Of a stretch of 64,000 nt of DNA, positions 9,901 through 19,981 are shown in pieces (the first letter of the stretch is position 1; every line of letters starts with the position of its first letter). The DNA is from Lepidodermella squamata. Taxonomy: Eukaryota; Gastrotricha. The position numbers were made by a program, and so were the translations under genes. The DNA lies in contig JBLDXI010000054.1 of the NCBI GenBank assembly GCA_047495785.1, positions 496,001 through 560,000 of the forward strand, read 5' to 3'. The notes under the pieces are model-generated. The model was not told where the DNA came from. It saw only the letters and a list, made by a program, of their open reading frames with translations, and made no database searches.

Positions 9901-11857
9901 TCGACTACGTCAACGACTGGTGACAACTTGTTTGAATTAGCTTCGGATAGTAGCTTGGCGAAGTATTCCTCTTTAGACGAAAGACGAACATTTCTACGAC
10001 TCGATCGAACGTAAGCTCGGCAAGAAACTGAAAGTCTTTGATTTTGACGACTCCTGACCGCTAACTGCTGGCAGGTTTTCGCGTCAACAGCGAAAATTCC
10101 GCTTCCATCCTCGTCATCGATAATGTTCCCCTCGACATAGGCTGGAGGCTGAAATCAGCCAATGCAATTTGTACGAAAATCAAGGGATAATGAAAATATT
10201 AACCTGTTCTGGGTCGAAAAAGCTCCATTCATAGATAACTTTCGCAAACATGCTGTCAGTTACAGCGAATCTCTGCCTCGGTGGGCATGAGATCGTTCGG
10301 CAAGTGAAAACGCATTGGCACGGCTGGTTAAAATGCTGATTCGCTCGAACTATTCGCATGCTGATTGCAGTTACGATCGGGCCGTAGTCAAGAAACAAAG
10401 CAATTTTAGCTTGATCGACAAAACCCGCTGATCCATCGCTAACTGGTGAGATTTTCGCTGTTACAGTCGCTGAGATATCGCACACTCCTGAGAGCGAAGA
10501 GGGGGTTACTTGGAACACCCTTCTAACAGCTGTGGTGTAGCAGCCCCTGAATTTCATGGAAGATTAGAAGTTTTCCAACGAAGTATTATCAAACTCACTT
10601 ATTTGGCTGGACTAAATCAAGTTTTTCCAAAGGACAGCCCGTTATATTAGCAATGTCCTGAACTAGCTCAATGGACAACTGTTGTCCAGAATCTAGGTCA
10701 ACTGAGGCTGCAACTACTGCAAGGGTAACAGTGTCATCCAGTGACAATTTCGCGTTCGCCTTCATGAAATAGTCCAACTCCCCGGGTCTAATCGCAGGTT
10801 TCCTCGTCAGAATTTCCCATTGACCGTGATTGATCTGCCGATTTTCGTCCGTTTGACCGGACGAGATCATCATTTTCACAGCAATTATAGCCATTAATTT
10901 CTCAATTTTCGACTTCTTCGCAAGCTTCACTGGCTTTGAGAATGCGATTTTCGGGTAGAAAACAAGCCTATCCCGGGGGCATTCGACCTTGTAGAGACCT
11001 TCAGTGATTCGCGATTCAGATTTTAGCTTCAGCCACCGACCAAAGACGTCCATTGTGAATCTTGGGATTTGAGTTGAATTCAACCACGCCTGCGGCAAAT
11101 GACATCGCCTCCGATCAGAGCCCCAAATGCATTGATCAAAAGACCCTTCAGAGCCGAGAATGTGGACAGTCATGTTTGTACAATAGTGAGGTATGGTCGA
11201 ATTTCGAAAGAACTCGAATTTCGCCTCGAAAATACCGCCATTTCTCCTGTTGCCTGGATCAACGCATAGCTGTGCATTTGGATTTTCGTTGCTATCAAAT
11301 GTGATCAGGGATGAATTAGCTGGGTATATAAGCTCAAAAAAGGAGTAACTTCGATCTGTAGCCCTCCAGTAACAAGGATTGGTCGAAATAAGGCTCAAAC
11401 TGCAAAGACCATCGTCGTGCCTCATAGTGAATCCAACGCAGTTTGAACTATCAGCCAGGCAAATTTTGATGCAATTTGTCAAACTAAGTGACATCAGTTC
11501 CGAGGAATTTCTGCATTTCCGATTCCTATGCCGTCGAAAGAAAGGCAACGTCCTGCTGAGTAAATCCTGGTCTGATTTAGCAAAACCATCTGTTATAGCT
11601 AAATTCGAAGGAAGGCCGTCGTAGCAGGAGATCGAGGGTGGGATATCAACTTTGTTATCATCGTGAGCTACGGCAACCCGGTCGAAATCGCTGTAGGCCA
11701 ATAGAGTTTGGTTGAAGTAATCGGGATCGTCGAAAGACGTATAGTCCACAATAGTTTCGGTGAGATTAATAGCTAATGCAGTGGATGGCGCGGCTTCCGT
11801 GTGTTGCAATGATACAAATAGGAAGATAAGTATCAAAAGCCATTGCAATGACACCAT
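6943..11857 (-). CDS. Large secreted multidomain protein with C-terminal inactive trypsin-like (S1) domain
   Basis: Nine exons fit: 11857-10599, 10546-10204, 10148-9131, 9078-8712, 8655-8376, 8323-7909, 7858-7594, 7543-7240 and about 7157-6943, roughly 1490 residues. The introns are mostly about 50 bases. The ATG at 11857 opens a clear signal peptide. Exon 1 has an apple/PAN-like Cys motif (CIKICLADSSNCVGF). A module with Cys-Asp/Asn-Ile-Ser and IVTAISMRI / IATAISARV occurs twice (exon 2 and exon 5), pointing to internal duplication. The last exons give an S1 fold: CDGFVIESNKWILTSASC (His of AHC replaced by Ser), FDVALLRL (Asp kept), and ACTGRYEKSQDMVV where GDSGGP is expected (Ser lost). It is therefore a pseudoprotease. 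The first eight exons join in phase; the final junction does not (see findings). Confidence 0.72.
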
Positions 11858-12079
11858 TGTTATAAAGCCACTTGCGTATTTACTAGAGTGGCCAGGCGAT
11901 GACACTACGCGTATGTTTATCAAGTTTTTTCACAAATGAGTCACAGAACACAACAACATTTTTGGGGCTAAAAATAGCTAACTAAACATAGAGCTGGTAA
12001 ACACGTGAGAAAATGGCTGAATAAACAGGACTGTTAGCGGCTGCAATTTCACATGATGTATGATTCCGAATGATGTCAG

Positions 12080-13081
12080 TCACCAAGGTAGACTCTCAGG
12101 ATCGCAATTTCGCTCATCAGCTCCGTTTTTGCACTGGACGTAGCCGTTGCAATCCGCAAACATTGGTAAGCACTGACCATCGCCACAGCTAAAGCCTCCG
12201 TTCGGGCAAACTCGAACGCTATTGCAGAAAGAAGGATCCTCATCTTCACCTAGAAGGCAATTCACAGCCCCATCGCAGAGCTGTTTTTCGAGTAAGCAAC
12301 TATTGCTCAAGTGACAATGAAATAGACCATGTTGAGAGCATTCGCTCATGGTACAGTTCGACTCATCGGCGTGATTTTGACAAGCCCCAGGCCGGCCGTT
12401 GCAGCGGTCAAGCATGTCGATGCATTGGCCATTGCCGCAATCGAACTGCCACGATTTGCAAGCTACAACAGTACAGTTGAATTCATCATCGCCCTCAGAG
12501 CAATCGATAAACCCATCACATCTCTAGAATTATAAAAAAAGCAGTTATTCGACGATAGTAAAAAACGAATCTACCTAATAGAAATGAATCTAGCTTACCT
12601 GTGACGAAAATAGGCATCTCGCTTCAGATTTGCATAGAAAATGCGCCTCAGACTGACAAGTCGTGCAATTCTTCTCATCAGATCCATCCCAACAGTCTCG
12701 GTTAACATTGCAGACATTTAGCTCGGGGAAACGAATGCACTGACCACTATTGCAGCGAAAATCGAGGTAATTGCATGTTTCGCAGTTCGCCTCATCTTCA
12801 GGCGGGCTGTCGTCATCATTCGAACCGCAATCGTTAACTCCATCGCAGCGCCAGTCAGCTATGCATCGCCGAGCTTTCACACAGTGGAAAGGCCCATCCC
12901 TAAAATCTGGGTTATTATTGCACAAATCACAATTGTCCTCATCTGTCTCTGGGAATGACGGACAGTCGACCTTCCCATTACATTTTTGCTGATCTTCAAA
13001 TACGTAACCATACATTTCACACCGCCAAATAGCGTTGCAGGTGCTAAAGAGTTGTAAAAGAAAAAGAGCCGCCGCAAACAT
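12080..13081 (-). CDS. Secreted LDL-receptor class A repeat protein
   Basis: Exon 1 is 13081-12599 and exon 2 is 12523-12080, with a 75-base GT..AG intron joining in phase (CAG / AGATGT), giving 308 residues. The in-frame ATG at 13081 starts a signal peptide. About seven LDLa modules follow, each with six Cys and most with the Ca-binding acidic cluster (for example CNSGQCIRF..CNVNRDCWDGSDEKNC and CGDGQCLPM..GADERNC). The first is degenerate. The protein stops straight after the last repeat with no membrane anchor, so it is probably secreted. It lies head to tail with the PAN/pseudoprotease gene; LDLa arrays often accompany S1 domains, so the two could belong to one longer transcript, but the second gene has its own signal peptide. 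Confidence 0.82.
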
Positions 13082-14268
13082 GAGACAGGATATTGAAAGA
13101 AATATTGTTGCTGTAGGCACAAATTTAAATCTGCGGCTATTTATTTACTCAAACTTACCGAATCGATTCTCTACGAATTCGATACTAGCCAATGCAAAAC
13201 AAAGATCGTAACTGTTGAAAAATCTGAAGAGATAAACTCGAAAAATTCCGATTGGATTCTTTTTTCATTTTTCTTCCAAATTGCCTCTCTGGTTCATCTT
13301 TTGCAAGCTAAGAAGACAGCTATTTCATGTTTCCGAAATCTGTGACCTATTAAGTGGAACAAAGTCTGCATTGATGAACACAAAATCCATGACTTTTGCT
13401 CTCGTTGATGTAGTTTTCCCTCAACTACGCTGAGTTGAAAACAAAAAAATTTAAGCGCGTCGGCGAATGAGGAACGTGAATAAATTATCCTGTAGCGTAT
13501 GGATAAGCCGCATGGTCAGCGCACGGTCAGAGCGCAAATCTATGGTCTGTACAGCAATGTTATTTTCTGGTGCTTCGAGAGCTTCATGAAAACGTATTTT
13601 GCTAGGACTGCTCAGCCTTGAACGAGTTGCAGCTACCTTAAGGTTTCCATCTTCCTTTTTACTCGCTGTGACACTGTCGATAATTGCTGCCTTTTCATTG
13701 ATTAATCAGATATTTGTTTCCATAGCTTGAGGATCGTTCTCAATGACGATTCAGTACATTTGAGGTAGCAACTCAAAGCTAGAGCTTCTTTTTTAGTGCG
13801 TATGTTAAGTACCTTCTACTTTTCATAACTTGTAAAGGCGTCAATAGGGAATTAGTGAGGCGTGAGTTCTGTTTTGCCGCGTAAATGATACCTGCGGTCA
13901 AAACTCGTCTGGAAATTTTCTGAATAGAGTTTTGGAGTACTTGTATCATAACATTCCTTTTCTAAGATTTTACTGCCACTACAAGACTGCGCACTGCTTA
14001 ATATTTTTTCAAACCCTGGATTGAATGCGCAGCGAAAAAACTAGTGAGACAATACAAGATAAATAGACCTAAGCAAGTATAATTCCTTTCAAATTGAATA
14101 TTGACTCAGCTCAGTCAACTTCATCTAGTCTTCTTATACCTTATTCAAATATATACATATATCGTGCAAAAATCGATTTAATATATAGTCCTTTTCCCGT
14201 CAAGTTCTGATCGCATTCTCATATATGTTAACTAGTCTAATCAATTTAGGCTTGCTTTTGACTTCGCA
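13082..14268. promoter_or_regulatory. Divergent intergenic region between LDLa and pseudokinase genes
   Basis: About 1.2 kb of AT-rich sequence separates two divergently transcribed genes and must carry both promoters. A TATATACATATAT stretch lies near 14149-14161, about 110 bases upstream of the kinase ATG. No exon or repeat was recognised. Confidence 0.45.
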
Positions 14269-16083
14269 ATGGCTTCAACCACAGCGGCTCCGTCGTGGTT
14301 CTCGAATTTGAGCGAAGAATTCTACCGCAATGTTGTAATCGCAGCTGTATTCAGCATCCCTGCCTTCCTCATCCTCGCCTTCATCATCATCGTGTGCTGC
14401 TGCAAGGCTAAGAAAAAGCAGGCGCAACCCATTCTTCCAGTCCATAAAAACGACCTGAAACAGCCGTTGATCGAGCCGTTCCGTAACGAGTCCTGCCTGG
14501 AACGCATGGCGAATAGGAAACCGGTGGATATCGAGCCGAAAATCGAGCCGGTTGTTGTAATGAGAAATCAACAAACCGCCGCGCCGCCTAGGCCGAAATT
14601 TGTACCGAAGCTTGTACCGAAATTCAGCGAGTTGGACTTGAATACCATCGAACTGCTGGACGAGATAGGCCAGGGTGCATTCAGCGTGGTCTATAAGGCT
14701 AGGCTTAACAAGGACCAAGTCGTACACGATGAGAATAACTCAGCTCTAAATTTGCCATTAATCGCTGTTAAATCGGCTAAACATGAAGATGAGAAGTTGG
14801 AGGACAATCGCAAGGCTATGGAGAAGGAGCTGCATGCTATGGCTTCCATTGAACATTCCCACGATTTCGTTTTGAAACTCGTTGGCGCTGTTACGAAGTC
14901 ACCGGTCTGTTTCTACCTGGCAACGGAATATTGCGAGGGCGGCACGCTGTTGGATTTTCTGAGGGACCAGCGTGAAAACGGCATTGAACTAGCCGACCAG
15001 ATTTTCACGAGTGCCATGGCCAAGGGGGTTCAGCCTAAGCTTACCCGGGGTGATTTGATTGTGTTGGGAGGCAAGGTAGCTGTTGGTATGAAATTTTTGC
15101 ACGACCGGAAGTGCCTGCATATCGATTTATCGGCTCGCCATGTTTTGCTAACGGCAAATCGAACCCCGAAAATTGCCGGTTTTGGACTGTACCGCAGGAG
15201 CAAATATCCTAATGAATTCGTAAGCCTTTTCATAGATCATAGAGCAAAGAGCAAATGAAAGACAATTGGCAAAAGATCTCTGGTGAATAATTTGTAGGAA
15301 AATATCCAATTATTTCCATTTGGGGAGGTCATTTTAAGGTTTAAGTTAGGTCAAGGTTTCCTGCAGCAAAAGGACTCACACGCCCAGAATATTTGGGAAC
15401 GGTCAAAAGTCGAAAGAATAGCAGAACAGAAATTCTCCCATGCTTTATGATTTTTCCGACACTGAACCTCTCAGTTTTAGGATTGAAGGCTCTATTTAAG
15501 AAAAAATTGTTGAGAAAAAAGGTTCAGAAAAATTCTGTAAAATTAAAATAAAAGTGGAATAACTAAACACTAAACTTTTAATCCTAAGCTACCTTTTTCC
15601 GCTTTCTGAATCTTCGATTCAAGCTTTATGAAACATTTGTCATTTCGCTTATTCTAGGTCAAAATTCCGCCCAAACCCTGGCAATGGTCTGCTCCCGAAG
15701 TTTTGTCCCAGCTAAACCCCTACTTCCACCAAGGCGCTGACGTTTGGTCCTTCGGCGTGCTGCTCTGGGAAATCTTCAGCCTAGGCGAAGTGCCCTACGC
15801 CGAACAGGGCGACGAACTTACCGATGAATTCATCAACGACCTGCGTCATGGGGAGCGCCGCCTCGCAAAACCCGAACTGGCCTCTGAAGCGATCTACGCC
15901 GTTATGTCATCATGCTGGAACAACATTTCATTCGATAGACCTAACTTTAGCCAACTCGCTAAAGACCTGGCCGCCCTGTGTGCCCCAGTTATCGAGCCGA
16001 TAGAAACTATCAAAGCCCAAATAGCCGAGACAAACCACCAAGAAGTCACGCAAGTCGATGAAACCTCTGAAAACACAAATTAA
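14269..16083 (+). CDS. Single-pass receptor-like tyrosine pseudokinase
   Basis: Exon 1 is 14269-15219 and exon 2 is 15658-16083, joined in phase (GAATTC / GTCAAA), giving 458 residues. A very short N-terminal ectodomain (about 20 residues) is followed by a membrane helix (about 21-45), a basic stop-transfer stretch and a kinase domain from about 128. The glycine loop (GQGAFSVV) and VAIK lysine (IAVK, Lys168) are present. The catalytic HRD reads HID (284-286), the HRDxxxxN Asn is His291, and DFG reads GFG (304-306), so the metal-binding Asp is lost. The later kinase core is well kept (KPWQWSAPEVL, DVWSFGVLLWEIFSLGEVPY), and WSAPE plus the overall pattern place it with receptor tyrosine kinases. 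The layout resembles nematode short-ectodomain kinases. I infer an allosteric or scaffold role. Confidence 0.88.
15220..15657 (+). other. 438-base intron of the pseudokinase gene
   Basis: It starts GTAAGC and ends TTATTCTAG. It is AT-rich and longer than most introns here. No element was recognised in it. Confidence 0.7.
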
Positions 16084-16187
16084 CAGCCTATTTATTTCGA
16101 GAATCAAGTCGCGTAATTTTCGGCGGATATTTCAGTTGTAATATCTGCGCTGTAATATTCTTGTGACGACTTGAATTTTGACCTGAG

Positions 16188-16193
16188 AATAAA
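16188..16193 (+). terminator. Poly(A) signal AATAAA after the pseudokinase gene
   Basis: AATAAA lies 105 bases after the pseudokinase stop codon, a normal distance for a short 3' UTR, and no other candidate lies between. Confidence 0.55.
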
Positions 16194-16426
16194 GGATTAA
16201 TGCGGTGATTCATTTGTTGTAGCAATTAAGTTTCGTGTACTAGGGGCGAAGACACGTGTACCCCGTGATGTATATAGCGATGGAGCAGAAAACACGTGCC
16301 GGCGCTGTCTTCATTATATAGTATACCACGAATGAACGCAACGACCTCGAAGAGCCTACCAATGTTTACCCGAAGGCAATGTGACGATGGTAACTCGTCT
16401 CGAGTTGCTAACCCACTCACGTTTTC

Positions 16427-19400
16427 ATGAGAATGCTGCGAACTTTAGATTTAACTGTATTTTTAGCGGCGCTGCATTCCAGCTGGGCTCAAGTCACTAC
16501 AGTCCTGCCTAATACGACTGTCCCAACTCGTTATCCCACGATTCAAATAACTGCCATGCCTACAGCACCACCGACTACAACGAGACGAGGTTGGGCGTTG
16601 CCGTGTATGGTTCCGACGATATTGCATGGTATGATCACTTGGAGAGGCGAGGAAGTGCCGGGGGAACGGACTGTTCCACCTGGAAGTATTGTATCCCTGG
16701 TTTGCGAGGAGGGCTATTTTGTCGCGGGTGGTGCGAATCGAAGTGCATGCTTGGAGATTGGTTGGGAGCCGGATATTGGCTACTGTAAGGCTGTGGCTGA
16801 TGACGTATCTGAGTGCGGCTTTCGCAGTTCGTGGTTCAGTACTTCGGATACTGAGAATAAGGACAACGAAGCTGTGCCTGGAGAATTTCCGTGGCTGGTG
16901 AGTGATAGTTTATTTTCCTAACAGCTTACTTACTATTATCGATAAACGATTAACATCTATATTAAAGCGTGTCCCAAATAAATTCACCACTGTTAGTTTT
17001 ATTTGCCAGTTTTTCCTAAAATTGAACCGAAGAAAAGAATATTTTAGTATTAGATATTTTAGAAATTTTATTTTTACAGGTGTTTTGCATCACGTAAAAT
17101 CGATTTTGGGAATCATTAGCTTTTTGTAGAATTCAATTTGTTTATAGATTTCTATGAAATAAGTTCCTAAGCCTGAAACTTGAATCAGGCAAAGTGTACT
17201 TATTGCAAATTTTAATGAGGCAAACTAGAGCCCAGGAGCGTAACCAGAAATTTGTTTTGGTAGTTGTTATGGATTTGAGAGTGAAATTTGCATTTTCTCC
17301 AGGGTTATATATAGTCGAAAAATGACGATATTCAGTAGGAAGTATTGTAAATATCGGCATTTCGAGCGAAGCGAGAACATTTTTGGCAATTTCGCAAATA
17401 TTTCCACCATTTTTAAGCAATTGTAGCCATTTTCTAGGGAAAATAGGCCGAAGAGGGGTTTTTGATTTTTGATTTTGGTAGTTGTTTGAATAACCAAAAC
17501 AACCAGCTGGTTACGCCACTGCTAGAGCCTAGAGCAGCTCATTGATCTGAGGTCACTTTTATCATTTGTACATCCATAATTTCTGTACCACAGGCAAGGT
17601 TAGAAGTCGAGTTCGTCAGCACCTTCGGCACCTCGGTATGCGGTGCCAGTCTCATCGCTCGAAATTGGATGCTCACATCAGCTCGATGCTTATCAAAAGG
17701 ACCCATAAGCGGGTAAGCCACACGCAGCCTTTCAAGCAAACAGATATTGACCGTTCATTCTAGGATTGCTATAACTCTAGGACAGACGAAGTTCAATGCA
17801 TTCATCGAGTCCGACATCCGAAAGCGAAACGCTAGCCGCGATTCGATATCAATCATCTACCATCCTTGGTATCAACAGAAACCAGACGGAACCTACGCTT
17901 ACGATTTCGCCCTTATCAAACTTCAAACTTACGCGAAATTAGGCACTTACGTTCGAACTATATGCCTGCCAGACTATCCCGAAGATATGTGCCCGAGAAA
18001 TGCTGATCTTGGCATGTCAGATCCTTTTTTCGACAACTGCACAGATTTCTACTCAGCTGGTTGGGGATCCACAGAAGGTACGACTTCAGTGTTCATTTGA
18101 CAATTTCGAAGATTTCGATTTTTGTAATATAGCTTCGATTCCATTGACTTCAGTAAACATAAGGAAAGTTAGATCGGTATTGATTCCACCCGAAACCTGT
18201 CCAGTCAAACTTAACGTATCGGAATCTGCAGGATTTTGCGCGAAAGCTACGAAACCAGACGTTTGCTTTGCAAGCCCTGGAATTCCAATGATGTGCGCGA
18301 AGAATAACCGCTTTTTCCTCGTCGGAGTTTTCTCCTACAATCCAAGCTTCGAATGTGGTAGGATGGTTGGCAGTCAGCCTGATATCTACTACCGATCTTG
18401 TGAGGTCATCTATTGGATCAGAGTGACTATAGGCGATATGTTGCCTACAACTACAACACCGAGGCGGCCAACAGTTACCCCAAGGCTTCGAACCACAGTT
18501 TCACCGCCTCTTACTCAATCAACATTGAGACAAATAACGATGACAGCATCTTTGAAGGTCCCGAGATTCATTGCTGGGCTTGGAGAGGCAGCGGCGTCTG
18601 GGAATTTGTCTAGAATCAAGCTCTATGTGAATTTAGGGGCGGATGTTAACGCAATCGGTTACCCAGATACGTACTACCCTAACCACTGTGGTTGGGACTG
18701 GCATTGGCCCAACGCTTCTGCCTTAGTCTGGGCTTCGGGCTGCAATCGAAGTACCGAGGTTCTGACAGAGCTATTAAATTGCGGTGCTGATATCAATCAC
18801 AAGGACTACTATGGTATGAATGCGCTAGTCGCAGCAGCTTATCATGGTAATGAGGAGAATGTGAAGCTACTTCTGGACCGAGGGGCGAATATTAATATCA
18901 AGAATCACGCGGGTGACTCTGCTCTGATCCAAGCTGCCTTCTTCGGCTACGTTCCAGTCGTCAAGCTACTTTTGGCCCGAGGAGCCAATGCTTCGGATAG
19001 AAACAACCTAGGGGAGACACCACTGATACAGGTTCGAAAAACATCTTTCAACATTTTCAACAATTTTGAGAAAAATTACGATCGGTTATCCGACTCAGTC
19101 CAGCGTTTAGCGGGAAATCGAGCCGATTTGAGCCCAAAATTCACAAATCATGAGGGTCCGACATCTTCTATCATAAAATTTGAAAGTTTTCGAACGCCAA
19201 GGGGTTGGGGGAGAGGGGTTGTTTCCCCTTCTTACAGTACTCAGACATGGGGAAACTGGTTACCAGGTGGAAATTTTTAAATTAATTGCTATTCGATTTC
19301 AAGGATGAGGATGGTGAAGCTTTGAAAAATCGGGATCTACAATTCTGAATTCAATCCAAATTTGCAGTTTTCTTTTCAACCTTCAATAAGAACTCTCGAA

Positions 19401-19761
19401 TTCATTTTTTCACGATTGATTATTCATCTTTTAGGCTGCTTCGAATAATAGGCTGGAAGCTGCTCGGGTTATAATAACTGATGGAAAGGCCGATGTGCGT
19501 ACAAGGACTCTTGACGGGGTAACTGCATTGATGCGAGCTTCGGCCAACGGCTACACCGAGATGGTGAATCTATTAATGGAGTACGGAGCTGATCTCGAGG
19601 CTAAAGAGGAAATCAACGACTGGACCGCTCTGATGTTCGCTGCTCGGAATAACAAGAATGACACAATCCAAGCTTTGATATCAAAAGGTGCCAATAGAGC
19701 AGGCTGCCCTCACGAGTTGTGCCAAGTGTGCAGGGGATGTCAAGGGTTTTACAGGCCATAA
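16427..19761 (+). CDS. Secreted sushi / inactive trypsin-like / ankyrin-repeat protein
   Basis: Five exons join in phase: 16427-16897, 17594-17712, 17764-18077, 18133-19031 and 19435-19761, giving 709 residues. The order is signal peptide (1-22), Thr/Pro-rich stretch, one sushi/CCP module (Cys60 to Cys120), then an S1 protease fold from about 151: PGEFPWL, VCGASLIARNWMLTSARC (catalytic His replaced by Arg188), DFALIKL (Asp244 kept), AGWG, and CFASPGIPMMC where the GDSGGP Ser motif belongs. Two of three triad residues are gone. A Thr/Pro linker leads to about six ankyrin repeats (such as GMNALVAAAYHGNEENVKLL and DGVTALMRASANGYTEMVNL) and a Cys-rich tail (CPHELCQVCRGCQG). No membrane segment is visible, so the ankyrin repeats appear to be extracellular. 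The partner is unknown. Confidence 0.85.
16898..17593 (+). other. 696-base intron within the sushi/pseudoprotease gene
   Basis: It begins GTGAGT and ends ACCACAG. The motif TTTTGGTAGTTGTT appears twice (near 17254 and 17475), and 17475-17560 reads like the end of an inserted repeat. No element could be named. Confidence 0.6.
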
Positions 19762-19778
19762 ATTTGCAATGTTTTTCT

Positions 19779-19784
19779 AATAAA
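19779..19784 (+). terminator. Poly(A) signal AATAAA
   Basis: AATAAA lies 18 bases after the stop codon of the ankyrin-repeat protein gene. Confidence 0.5.
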
Positions 19785-19910
19785 AATAATTTGCCTGGGC
19801 TCCTAGTTCTGATGTGAAGAAGCACTGCGAATAAGGAGTGCGCAGAGAACGCGCACTGTTTTTGTTAGTTTTTATGTTGATGACACTATGATATATGTGT
19901 GGCGGTAAAT

Positions 19911-19973
19911 TCTAAATTCTAAATTCAAATATTTATTGTTCATTGATATGGGAGACAAAATAAGTAAATAGAT
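19911..19973 (-). mobile_element. Very short 3'-end fragment of the GC-rich non-LTR retrotransposon
   Basis: The complement of this stretch is nearly identical to the 3' terminus of the retrotransposon at 48425-48487 and 60542-60604, including TTTGTCTCCCATATCAATGA, AATAAATATT and the GAATTTA repeats of the tail. It is an extreme 5'-truncated insertion of about 63 bases, pointing leftward, between the ankyrin-repeat and homeodomain genes. Confidence 0.88.
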
Positions 19974-19981
19974 TTGTAAGT

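Noticed and set aside
19032-19280. Read-through frame after the fourth ankyrin-gene exon
   Set aside because: The sequence after CAG/GTTCGA loses ankyrin character, and the exon at 19435 continues the repeat in phase, so this is intron.
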